This document shows positions 36,999 through 47,105 of a stretch of 64,000 nt of DNA, piece after piece. The notes under the pieces are model-generated. The model ran no database searches and was not told the DNA's origin. It saw nothing but the letters and a program-made list of their open reading frames with translations. A program made the position numbers and the translations under genes. Source of the DNA: Membranipora membranacea (lineage: Eukaryota > Bryozoa > Gymnolaemata > Cheilostomatida > Membraniporidae); NCBI GenBank assembly GCA_914767715.1, contig OU612071.1, positions 250,001 through 314,000 on the forward strand, read 5' to 3'. Each line of letters opens with the position of its first letter. Position 1 is the first letter of the stretch.

Positions 36999-39900
36999 TT
37001 AACTTACTAATGAAAGAATATGGATGAGGTATTTTGACAAAGATGTAGGAGTTGTTGTAACATGATCAGAAAGTACGGGTCGTTTACCATACATATAGTT
37101 TAGACCTTTTTTGTTTTGGGTATAGGTGAAAATTGTGTTGTCTCGAATCCTAAAACCCTTGTTTATACCAGTAGAAATTTCTTGATTAAACAAAACATCT
37201 TTATAGTTGGAAGCTGTGAGATTGTTTTGAACCTTACTGATACCCTTGGCACTAAGCTTTGACTGTTTTCCGATGCAGTAGTAACATTTACTGCATAGAG
37301 CTATAACCCCATCACCTTCAAACTCTATATGAAACTTCCCCGGAGTTCTGCTATCAAAGACCTTTACCTTTTGACAACATGCTGAGGGTTTCCATTCTCT
37401 ACCCTCAAACACTGTCTCAAAAAAATCATCCTGGTGTAAATCGCAGAACTCGACTGCAAACCAAGAGCTATACTCTTTTTTGAAGTCATCTCGTAACTCT
37501 GGTTTGACCGCTTGGAACATGTTTTTTGTAGACAATGCAAAGTAAAGTGAGTCAGTGTCAGATTCGATGAGGCAGAAATCTCTATCAGAGATGAAATACA
37601 ACAAAAAATCATAATAGAACCTCAACATCAATAACTTGGCATACTCTAATACAAAAAATCCTATATGTATTGGTATGTCAACCTTTACACATTTTTTGGC
37701 CATTTCAATCTCCACTACATCTTCTCCTAGTTCTTCACAATGGCTAAATCTCTTTCCATTGATAAGATTGTGAACAATTGTCTCATCAGCTTTATGGTAT
37801 GATATATCTTTGTACTTTTCTACATTTATCAGACAGTTTCCATAGGCAGAATTCCCTATCAGCTTACTAGAGGCAGAAATCACTTTGGTTTCAGGGTTTG
37901 TATCACCTTAGCGGCGGGCTTCTACAACGGTTTGACCGAATTTTTGGAAGCATTTGATAGGTGAAAACTGAATCGTTTGGTGTATTTTGGATACCACTAA
38001 CCCTTTTGAAAGGTACCATTGCAGAAGAGGTGTTGCTAGTAGAATGCGATTGGCAAAGTAGCTACATAGCAAAGATTTACTGGGTTTTTTGAGAAGGCAA
38101 TTAGCCTCTGCGAACTTTTTCATGTGTTCACCTATTGAATCTCTGTCGACCATTGCCTGTTTTACTACAGGTTGAAATTCTTCAAAATACGGCTTTAACT
38201 CATCAGGAGTAGTTATATCGCATTCTACCATACCAAAAAATGATCCATCTTTTACACCTTTGAGAATTTGAGTTTGAGAAAGAGAATGCCGGTTGTCAAT
38301 ACCTAAATTGAGCTTTTTACAAAAATCGGCCAGGAGCTTGTTTTCTTTTAGCTCTTGGTCGAACTCACACTCCCACTTTATCACTGTTTGATATCCTAAG
38401 TCATTCAGATACTTTATACAATCCATTGTAAGCTTCTTGTTGGCTTTATCTTGTTCTATGTTATTGTGCCTACCAATCGGAGTTGCAGCGCAGCAGTGAG
38501 AGTGAAAGTAACAGCCAAGAAATTGTAAAACTAACCCATGACTTTGCGAGAACCCATCAACGGGAAAATTTCCACCACCCAATCTAATCTCCCCTCCATT
38601 GAACAGATGCGAAAATTCAATACCTTTCTGATTCCCATACCACTCAATCCATTGAGCTGCTTTCACCTCGTGTGAATAATATCTCTCTATCCTGAAGTTG
38701 TTTGAAGAATTCCGACGTATAAATGCTCCACAGGGCATTGCCTTGTTTGTGAGGTTGTCAAGATACAAAGCAGACACATCTAAACCTAAAACTGATTGAG
38801 TAGATTTGGCTTGTTTATCATAATACTCTTTTTTGACGTTTGTCACTCCAACTTCTTGATAACGAGAAAACACCATACTTAGTCCACCTCTGATATTGGA
38901 TCTAATCAAATGATAGAGATCTTTGTTTTGTTCGCCAAACAACATTTAGGCGCCTTCTTTTCTTTTAGGTCAAAAAGGTGTCGTATAGCTAAACCTGGCA
39001 CAGATATCGCTGACTTGATATCTAGCCCTCGGCTCCTAAAAAATTGAATCTGTCTTGCCAATGCATCAACAAATGGAACGCAGTCACAATTGTTATAATA
39101 GATTAATGAATCTTTTAGCGTGGTCATTTTCCTATCATTCCAAACTCTCTTTACATAATTGTATTCTTCCAGGGTGATGTTTGATTTTTTCAATGAGCTA
39201 TAGAATTCTAAATGTTGTGGGAAGTCGGTTCTTTGAAGAACATCTAATGATGTAAACTGTTCGTGTATCCAAAAGAATTTGGTTTCTTTTACCTCAAAGG
39301 CTTTGAGGTATTCAGAATATGAAAATCCTGGTGCTATGAAGTTGGATATGTCTAAGAACTTCAACTTGCCTAGTGATAGTGTTTGATAACTACTGCCTTT
39401 TTTTACTACATAACCGCACTGGTTTTGGTCAGAAATATGGTTCCCTATCAAAAGAGATGCAATGAGAGGGAGATCATACCTTGAGCTATTGAATCCAAAT
39501 ACCAACAACTCTGAAATGTAGTTGTTTAACTCTTGGAGTAGCCTGTCATACTTTTGATTCACAAACTTGAGACATTGCACCAAATTCATACCTTCATTAG
39601 CTTTCAGCGCTGATTTGAGTGCCTGACATTTTTTGTCTTCAAGAGCTCTAAAGACCTTATGGTACCTTTCATGTCTTAGTTTTTCATAGCAGTGTTCTGC
39701 CATAGAATTCAAGTACTTTAACATCTCATGTACTATATCACTATCACTGGCGCTATCCTCCCTCACAAAACATAGAGGTTGGTCGTATCCAATCACATTA
39801 CTCGCAACGCTTATAGAGGCTAAGTTGTGTTTTGCTTCCCAGGATATGGTGTTTGTATTAGTCGGAAGGTCGGATTGACCATCAGTAAAAAACATTTCAC

Positions 39901-41454
39901 AATCAAATACAGCGTAAAAGGGATAATACCTCAAGTGTTCTGATACAGTTATGCCTTCTTTTTCTAGTTTTTGAAAGATGGTTTTAGGTGGCGAATATTC
40001 CCCATGAGGAAAATAATGTTTGGTCATTTCAGAACTACATCTTGTTGAGTGCACTCTCAGAGAGGACGTGTTTTTCATCATAACATCACAGTGATTGCAC
40101 TTGTACGATTTGGTATACAGCTTGATGTTTTTTATGACACAAAAATGTTTTTTCTCTAAATGAAGGTTAACCTTATCTGGATATGTAGTCAGAGACCTAG
40201 ATGGTAAAATACCAACGTACCCTCTTTCAGTTGAAGGTTCTAAAGTGTATACGGATATTGAGGTTTTGAGTAACGCCTCTATGTAGGGTAAGTCATTGAG
40301 AGGAACACCTTTGAACTCGCAGGCGGGGATACCTTTTGCTGTCAAATATTTGTCCAGGTAACTTTTGGTTGATGCCTCTAGAGTGTTGTGATTTCCTCTA
40401 GAATACGCTATTGCACGGAACAAACATAGATTATCCGTGTAACAAATACCATTACTGTTTTTCTCTAATGAAATGATAGCTTTGTTACTTATCAGGTGGC
40501 TAGGTAGTTGACCACAACAACCTATTGGATGATTGAATATCGGGTAAACAAAAAAGTTTATGTTTGTGATCAAGTGGAGTGCCCAAGATGTATCAGGTCT
40601 AGTGCGTGTAGAGTACTCTACTAGATCTTCAGCTAACAACCTATCAATGAACCTCTCGAAATCCTCTTTGTTTGTGATCAAAATAGGTTTCTCAAAAAGC
40701 CTATATTTTCCAGCACTAGGGTGAAAATACCTCATTGTTTCATCCCCATTATTTATCAGTATAGACCTTACAGTTACATTTATCTTAAATTTATGAGCTT
40801 GGTCATTGAGAACCCTTTTCATATCAAAATCTTTGAGAGATGACACTATGTTGTTATCTCTTATTGTTTCATTATATAGACTGGTGAATTTACGTTGTCT
40901 ACGATATGTCTGTATGGCTGACCAGTTCCTTTTAATTAGATCTCTAGTCTTACTGTCATATATTCCGTCATAATGAAGCTCCTTTTCTCCCGCTGAAGCA
41001 TAGAAATCCTCCTGTTGTGAAAATAGATCAGCTGCTAACCTATCTTCCAATGTGTTAGCTGTATTCTCAGAGATTGTTTCCTAAAAAAAATATAAAATAG
41101 TTTATCGGAGTCGTCCCATTATTTTACAAGAGAGGGCGAATCACACATATTTTATTCATGTTACATACTATTAAAACAAAACAGAAATAAAAAAGTCATC
41201 CAATCTAATAACACTATATATCGTGGTGCCTGATTCAATTCGCGATATACCCAGATCCATCTAAATTAGCGAGGCAACTAAAACATTACTCACCTGATGG
41301 TTACCATTTGGACAGATATGGGAGCTGACCTCACTCTTTTTTAACAACACACCACATGATACACATCGGATCTTGTGTAGATTGCTGTGACGACTCAAAG
41401 AAGATTTGTGTTTGTAGCTCTTATCACATTGCTGACAGAAATATAGACCACTAC
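36999..41454 (-). pseudogene. POLB: Polinton DNA polymerase B with zinc-finger, OTU-like and exonuclease regions; one intron seen, one frameshift, one stop
   Basis: The main exon is 36999-41080. A 5' exon at 41294-41454 joins in phase (CAG|GTGAGT donor, TTTTAG acceptor) and encodes a C2H2 finger (FCQQCDKSYKHKSSLSRHS) plus a CxxC/HxC cluster. The main exon carries an OTU-type motif DNLCLFRAIA (Cys209 counted from the Leu codon at 41050) with a candidate His302, then a CxxC...HxxxC finger at about 317-338. Exonuclease motifs follow: Exo I FDCE at 382, Exo II FNSSRYD at 520 and Exo III YNNCD at 652. Polymerase motif A is LDVSALYLDN, B is KLIGNSAYG and C is ESDTDSLYF. A one-base loss in an A run near 38943 shifts the frame, and an in-frame TAA at 37908-37910 interrupts it just before motif B. 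The N-terminal start exon was not found. The enzyme would replicate the element, probably protein-primed. Confidence 0.93.
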
Positions 41455-41983
41455 CTAATATAACAAGAAGAATTTGTTATTTATTCACTATTTTGTAACA
41501 TGTGTATTTTTATGCACAATTAGCATTTAGACTAAAAAGATTTGACCATAAATGTTATTCTTTGTAATTTTTTGTTAATCAATCGTAAATTCATATTTCA
41601 TTTTTATTAAATTATCCCACAGCTGGTAATAGCAGTACATCACATCTTCTTCATTCATTTCTACACTATAATGTTTATACATTTATTGCAAAATAGTTCA
41701 TTGTAAAATAGTGATCTTTATTGGGATTATACAGTCTATATATACTTCATCAATCTTATAACTGCATAGTGTCAAACCACATCGATAAAATTCATTCAAA
41801 TCATAATATTTTACAGTAGAAGATAGGTGAACTGCTCGAAACCTTCAGCCAACAGAACATCTTAATTGTACTTGATCATTCAAAATTCTTCAAAAATGAG
41901 ATACCTCCATCATACAATAGGCAACAAAAAGTAAGATATTACATTTATAACTATTTTCCATTAGGCCTAAAGCCTGAACAATT
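41455..41983. other. Gap between polymerase 5' exon and dUTPase
   Basis: Must contain the missing polymerase first exon or exons, since 41454 is a splice acceptor. A short frame from ATG at 41658 (minus, about 27 codons) is a candidate, but no phase-compatible donor was found. Confidence 0.4.
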
Positions 41984-42409
41984 TTATGAAGTACTATCCA
42001 TAGTGGCAATGCACAAACATACTTTTGGAGCACAAATTTTTTCACATATGAGTTGCGCAATGCGATCACCTGGATTTACAACAAATGTTTTGTCATCAAG
42101 ATTCATCATCATGACTTTAACTACACCACGGTAGCCTGCTTCAATTATACCAGTTGGAATTATAACTTTATGTTTCATGGTCAAACCAGACCTTGTTGTT
42201 ATATGTCCGTATGTTCCATTTGGTGGTTTTATAATCAGATCTGTGCTTATTACTTCCAGTTGCATAGGATTAATAAAGATTGTTTCGGCACTATGAAGAT
42301 CGAGTCCAACAGAATTTACACAACCACGGCTAGGGAGTCTTGCATTAGCTGATACTAGCTTACATTGGAGCATGTCACCTTCAAACCGAATAGATAAATG
42401 TAAGTTCAT
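41984..42409 (-). CDS. dut: dUTPase, trimeric type, with atypical motifs
   Basis: 141 codons from ATG 42409, unbroken. Motif 1 is SVGLDLHSAE, motif 2 is GHITTRSGLTMK, motif 3 is GIIEAGYRGVVKVMMMN and motif 4 is GDRIAQLICEKI. The enzyme hydrolyses dUTP to dUMP and keeps uracil out of newly made DNA, which fits an element with its own polymerase. Two oddities: the motif 3 catalytic Asp is replaced by Glu, and the glycine-rich motif 5 that closes over the substrate is absent, the protein ending in ATMDSTS soon after motif 4. Motif 5 could be lost or lie on an unseen exon. It lies on the same strand as polymerase B. Confidence 0.9.
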   Translation of the reverse strand: MNLHLSIRFEGDMLQCKLVSANARLPSRGCVNSVGLDLHSAETIFINPMQLEVISTDLIIKPPNGTYGHITTRSGLTMKHKVIIPTGIIEAGYRGVVKVMMMNLDDKTFVVNPGDRIAQLICEKICAPKVCLCIATMDSTS

Positions 42410-42617
42410 GGAATATAGAAATATATTGACTTATAACGTGTTCATAACACAAAATGGGTTTTGACTTTTTGATTTTCTTTGTATTGTTATATGATATAGT
42501 TGTATATATATGTATATATAAATCACATAATAGGAATAACATTTATAAAATTATGGTCAAATCTTAACAAATAATAAAAGACAGTAAAATCATGATAAAA
42601 AAGAACTAATAGTATCA
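42410..42617. other. AT-rich intergenic gap in the Polinton
   Basis: Contains a TATATATGTATATATA tract near 42500-42520; no coding feature. It may hold the 3' end of the spliced gene and the dUTPase promoter. Confidence 0.6.
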
Positions 42618-44290
42618 TCAAAATTTAATAAAATGAGCAAATCTCAGCTCAGGCTTCTGCACAGATTGCTTTGTTAGCCTAGAGCTGAGTTTCAATTCTT
42701 CCACGGTTAACGAAACAACATGATGCTTCTGTTTCAAGTTGGGTTTAATAGCACCCACTTTAATAATTGCCGATATTTTATACTTTTTATTAATGATGTC
42801 TGTTAGAGGAAACAGTTTTTCCTCTCCATCAAGCTCCACCAACACACACTTTTCACCAGTGTCGTTGGTGTATACCTTAAGGAAAGGAAAAAAGTTTTCC
42901 CATTTGTTAATGCCTTCTCTGTCTCCATATATCGCAACCTTCACCGGCACTGCGCTGCACATATACACAGCTTTCGTCAACTCTCCACAGAGAGTATCTA
43001 AAAACTGCCAATACTTGCATTGGAGTTTGGTGAACTTTCCGTGATCCGATGATGTGGGTTTCAGCGGGTTGGGGTAGATTTTGATTTCCCCCTCCCACAC
43101 ATCGGAATTAACATAAACTCTAGCATCTTTATCATAGAAAATGTGAAAAGCCCCATCCTTGGGCATAATGAAAAACTTGTCGGGATTGAGATCATCCCCC
43201 AGCAGCTTACCCCTGCTTATTTCTTTATCAACGCTCTGTATCTCTATCTCTTCTACATCATCTATATCCTCTTCATACTCACTGCTAAAAAAATAAAATG
43301 AAAATATATTAATAACCTTATAACTAAAACTTTCTATTTCATCTTTTAATTTGTTTTTTTTTCAAAATGTGTAATTATAATCATACAAAAATTATAAAGT
43401 CATCACAAGTAAACAATACAGGGATTTGTGGTTCTAAATATCATTCATTTAAAATAGAGTTAGTTGCTAAATCATATATCCTTTCAACAATTTCAATAAT
43501 CAATATTTTTAAAAATAAAAAAAAACATTTACCTGGAAGAAGCAATGGTACCAACTGGTACATCCCCTTCAGGGGGAGTAGTATCCACTACCACAGCTGG
43601 TGGGGGTGGCATCAGCTGAGCATCCGCAGACTCTTGCCGGATAGCCGCCTCTATACGCCTCTTCTGCTCAGCACTAAAGCTAACAACATAAAAAAATTCA
43701 ACGTTTTAAAATCAATAATAACATAACTATTAAACTTCATTTATAAAAGTTGAATATATAGTAACTACAAACCTATAACAGTGTATAATGCTTCACAAGT
43801 CTCAAAACTCCAAGGGTGACCAAGGTTTGAATGAGCTCAAAAATTTACACATGATGTTTCATTGCAAATATGTAAACAAGCTTTTTAAAACTCAAAATTA
43901 TCTAAAATGATAGTACCAATCATCAATAAAATATAAATGAGATGACAAGTAGTTGTTACCACAGCATTAATTTTATTTACCTCGAGGGTATCTCCACAGT
44001 CTTGGCCTTTGGCTTCCTCTTTTTGGTTGGAGGCTCTCTTTTCATTGGTTCCTTTTCTGCCTTTCGCTTACTCGCCTGGCTCTCTATGCTAAGTCTAAAA
44101 TAAAATTGTCGAAATTAATCAATAATTCAAAGTTAACAACTAAGAGGTATAAATACAGTACCAAAAAAAATTTCTTTTTTCCCTTCACAGTAACCAAAAT
44201 TGTCAATATCCATAAAAACTGATAGGTCATTCAAGATAATATTGTAATTTGTATAATTAAATATAAAAATACTTACTCTCTAGCTGACAT
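42618..44290 (-). CDS. Four-exon Polinton gene of unknown function, nuclear-type protein (311 aa)
   Basis: Exons on the minus strand are 44290-44277 (ATG plus 11 bases), 44094-43981, 43673-43533 and 43284-42618. All introns are GT-AG, all phases match, and the sum is 936 bases including the stop. Residues 1-40 are strongly basic with SKRKAEKEPMKREP and PTKKRKPKAK, a likely bipartite nuclear signal. A Pro/Val-rich linker (PPPPAVVDTTPPEG) and an acidic patch (EYEEDIDDVEEIEIQ) follow. The last two-thirds is a beta-rich domain (FFIMPKDGAFHIFYDKDA, VKVAIYGDREGINKWENFF, KISAIIKVGAIKPN). An OB-fold, single-strand-binding role would suit the layout, but this is a guess. It is fully intact, unlike most neighbours. 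Exon joins are read from splice sites, not from transcripts. Confidence 0.8.
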
Positions 44291-45339
44291 ACTTCTTTCT
44301 GTTACAATTTATTTCCCTCGATTTATTACTGGTTGCTGTTAGAGAATTTTCAAGATTTATTTGCAATCTTTTCTCGACTACTCAGCAAGTAATGATCATA
44401 TTTACCAAAACCACAGTATTTATACATGAAAAGCTTAGCCTCTTTACATCTTTCCGTAAACCAAATTCATACTATCATCGAAAAAAATGATGAATCTGTC
44501 ATACAATCACACCTTGTTTCCATAAAATATTTAGAAATTTAGGGTAATTTATATAGTTATATAGTACACATAACACAGTTTCTCAACAAAAAATAATGAG
44601 GGTGTAAACAAAAAATTCACCTCCCCCCTCAACAGAGTTAAATTTAAACAATGCTCAAGCTATCACTAACCACACCTCTACCATCTTAACATAACCAGTC
44701 CATTTTTTTTGGTCTAAATAAATTGTAACCCTGTAGGGTGTCAATCACCCCCACCCCAACTTATCTGTTCCAAAGATCAATTAAGATCGGTTTTGCTAAC
44801 CACGGCCTATCAATGAGAAAGCATTATCTCTATAGATACTAAATATTATTGTTACCACCCACCCACCTTTACTTACCATACCCGACCCTTAAATCTCATA
44901 ATTTGGGTGACAACTGAGGTTTTAACCTGTGTTCAGGTAAAATTTCAGGGTGGGGGAGTTCACCGCCCTGTATGAGATAGCAAGTCAAAGGATCTAACGA
45001 TGAGTCAGGCTTTCTATTACTATGTTGTTTTCAATTAATGACATAATATGTTATAAAGGCTGACATATATCATTTGTAGTCACTCCATCATAATGTACCA
45101 GCATAATTGGATGCTTGAGATAACACTTCCATAGCATCTGCTTTATTAAACATTTAAGTATGTACATGCTTTCTCATGAATTCTTACATAACAAACCCAA
45201 AACTTGGTCAGTAATTGTATACCTTGTATTATGTTATGTCGAGGTTAAGGTTAAAATATGAAACTAAGCTTGATGACTTCACGTTGAGAAAAACGTGCTG
45301 AGCCCTCACCCTCTAGATATTCACTAGTATCAGGATGGC
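44291..45339. other. Non-coding region of the Polinton
   Basis: No open frame of note. C-rich islands near 44630, 44750 and 44950 stand out from the AT-rich background. It may contain the promoter of the four-exon gene on the minus strand. Confidence 0.5.
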
Positions 45340-45672
45340 CTAAGGTTCATTTCCAAAAATGCTTATAAAACCATTAGCCATCCTTGATTCTATATTCTCA
45401 TTATATGTAATATGCAAAACAATATAAATCACAAATAAGATGCTTACTATGAGTAGGTATATTAAAAAATGGTTTTCTTTAAATTTAGCCATTATAGAAG
45501 TTAGGTTCTGGGTATTTATTATTACTGACTCTGCTAATCCAAAATCATTTTCATCTATGTTTTCTTCTGTTGTAGGAGATAACTGTTGAGGTCTTGCTGC
45601 ATCACGCTGCTGCTTATCATCCATCTGTACCGCTATCAATCTACAAAAATTTAAAAAGTAATTATCACTCAT
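45340..45672 (-). CDS. Small single-pass membrane protein (Polinton right end)
   Basis: 110 codons from ATG 45672; an internal ATG (MDDKQQRD) is an alternative start. The first 65-70 residues are polar and acidic. A clear transmembrane segment, FLIYLLIVSILFVIYIVLHI, is followed by a short tail ending in GFISIFGNEP. It is unbroken. I do not recognise a family. It is transcribed away from the plus-strand gene that starts 47 bp to the right, so the two share a short divergent promoter. Confidence 0.6.
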   Translation of the reverse strand: MSDNYFLNFCRLIAVQMDDKQQRDAARPQQLSPTTEENIDENDFGLAESVIINTQNLTSIMAKFKENHFLIYLLIVSILFVIYIVLHITYNENIESRMANGFISIFGNEP

Positions 45673-45719
45673 AACATTACTAGCTATACGCTATAAGGCT
45701 AGCATATAACCTCTCAACA
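45673..45719. promoter_or_regulatory. Compact divergent promoter region
   Basis: Only 47 bp separate the divergent start codons at 45672 (minus) and 45720 (plus). It contains TATAAGG and CATATAAC stretches that could serve as TATA-like elements. Function is inferred from arrangement. Confidence 0.4.
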
Positions 45720-46037
45720 ATGGACTCCACAAAAATCTTTCAAGATGCTGCCGCAATTATTGATCCCAACCAACCAAATTGGTTTGATAAGGCTGAAATA
45801 ATAATAACTCAGCTTTTTGATGGCGAGATATCCGCTGGACGCCTTCGTGTTCTCCACCTACTATTATTATCACTCAAAGAAAAACATGGCGACATCTATA
45901 AGACTCAAAATATGGAGGAAAAACTCTTCGGCATACTTCAGAAAATTATTAAATCGGAGTTCAAAATATCATTTCAAACAAGGGCTAGAGAAGTCATCAC
46001 CCAGATTCTTCAGTTGGCAGTAAACCAGCTTATTTAA
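45720..46037 (+). CDS. Small helical protein (Polinton right end), unknown
   Basis: 105 codons, unbroken, ATG to TAA. The product looks all-helical with no membrane segment or signal peptide: DSTKIFQDAAAIIDPNQPNW, then leucine-rich RLRVLHLLLLSLKEKHG and a C-terminal helix TRAREVITQILQLAVNQLI. It could be an adaptor-like or apoptosis-regulator-like helical bundle, but I see no diagnostic motif. The next gene begins 45 bp downstream on the same strand. Confidence 0.6.
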   Translation: MDSTKIFQDAAAIIDPNQPNWFDKAEIIITQLFDGEISAGRLRVLHLLLLSLKEKHGDIYKTQNMEEKLFGILQKIIKSEFKISFQTRAREVITQILQLAVNQLI

Positions 46038-46082
46038 CTTATCTTTGTATGATTTTAGTTTTAAAAAGCTTGTGGATTAGCT

Positions 46083-46652
46083 ATGACTGAACAATCAGAC
46101 AAGACGAGTACAGAACACCATTATATTGAGCCCATGCCTCAATTATTAACAAACCGTACACGAGCAAGGACATTCACAGTTAACCCCATCGATAGAAAAA
46201 GCACTCGGACTCACTCAATATTCATTATTATTTGTATTGCAGTAAGTTTTTCATTTGCATGCATGATATTTTTGATTCATAATGGTGTTGTCATCAATGG
46301 AATGCTTCATGAAATTGATTTAATCAACAAATCTGATGCTAACTATCTCCCCAATAAATCCAACATTTGTTTGTCCTCATTTCGTAGACAAATGTTTTTG
46401 GTTGAAAGCTGGCAAAAAAACGGGACAAGAGAATTTTTTCATCAATGTAGCTATCAATTCCCAATCGGTAATTCAGAGTTTTTATCCGTGTGCAACACTA
46501 CTGCACTCTCAAGACCTATTTATGATTTTAGATTTTTTGTGGCTGATACCAAGTCTTTCTACCCTACAGTAAGGGGTTTTTCTTTCAATGAGCAACAGGC
46601 TCGATCCATACAGAAATTACTCAACAATTTGTTATCCGACCTTGAAAACTAG
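46083..46652 (+). CDS. Predicted type II membrane glycoprotein (Polinton right end)
   Basis: 189 codons, unbroken. About 45 polar, basic N-terminal residues (NRTRARTFTV, DRKSTRTH) precede one transmembrane segment (SIFIIICIAVSFSFACMIFL). About 120 residues then carry three cysteines and four N-x-S/T sites (NKSD, NKSN, NGTR, NTTA). The positive residues before the segment favour N-in, C-out topology, so the sequons would be outside. I do not recognise a family. A virion-membrane, attachment or host-interaction role is possible and untested. Confidence 0.65.
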   Translation: MTEQSDKTSTEHHYIEPMPQLLTNRTRARTFTVNPIDRKSTRTHSIFIIICIAVSFSFACMIFLIHNGVVINGMLHEIDLINKSDANYLPNKSNICLSSFRRQMFLVESWQKNGTREFFHQCSYQFPIGNSEFLSVCNTTALSRPIYDFRFFVADTKSFYPTVRGFSFNEQQARSIQKLLNNLLSDLEN

Positions 46653-47010
46653 GTTTTCACAATGTTATAGTGCCACTGAGCTAGTACCTATACAATAATA
46701 TTCATTTGATTATACAACCTCATACACATCACACTTATTGAATAATAAACAGCTGTCATAACGTTATCTTCAGAATTATGTACTCAAGATCTTACTTATA
46801 GCCTCTAGCCAAAGTCCAATGATTAAATGATGGTAACCCTGTATTGTTATCGCTTATAATAGGTTAGCCTGTATGATAATAGAAATACACACGAGTATCG
46901 AGTACCGTATAATTTAAAATATAAACAGAGAGCATTATAGCCACACAATCAAGTTTACAATTCATCGAAGGTAATTCTAGTGCCTTACGCTAACCGCAAT
47001 ATTTTCATCG
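46653..47010. other. Gap between the last Polinton gene and right TIR
   Basis: Non-coding, AT-rich; it should contain the 3' end signals of the plus-strand pair (AATAATAAACAG near 46740). Confidence 0.6.
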
Positions 47011-47105
47011 AGCTAATGCTAACGGGTGTGCGCTGGCTAAATGCTAACAAGGAAAGACAACTGAAATTCTAATGCTATATTTGAAAACAGGCTCACTATA
47101 CTACT
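47011..47105 (-). repeat. Polinton right TIR
   Basis: Inverted copy of 30628-30722 with two mismatches, ending in ...CACTATACTACT at 47105. GTCCTT follows at 47106-47111 as the right target duplication. Confidence 0.95.

Larger units (their letters stand above)
30628..47105. mobile_element. Polinton/Maverick, complete, 16,478 bp
   Basis: The TIRs are 30628-30722 and 47011-47105 (95 bp, two mismatches). They start AGTAGTATAGTGAGCC, agreeing with the AG...CT ends of Polintons. The flanking hexamers ATCCTT/GTCCTT fit the 6-bp duplication made by Polinton integrases. Gene content matches the family: protein-primed-type DNA polymerase B, retroviral-type integrase with chromodomain, FtsK/A32-type packaging ATPase, adenain-like protease, double-jelly-roll major capsid and single-jelly-roll minor capsid proteins. 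Extra genes are a dUTPase, a spliced nuclear-type protein and three small right-end genes. It sits in intron 1 of the helicase. Eight standard genes are broken once or twice, so this copy cannot make a full set of proteins. Confidence 0.97.

Noticed and set aside
42053-42352. Plus-strand 99-codon open frame
   Set aside because: It is antisense to the dUTPase, whose motifs are clear; no motif or start context supports it. Similar antisense frames at 33306-33593, 34445-34660 and 42739-43044 were dropped for the same reason.
30628-47105. Functional integrated virus
   Set aside because: Protease, capsid, integrase and polymerase frames are interrupted in the sequence as given, so this copy should not be productive by itself.
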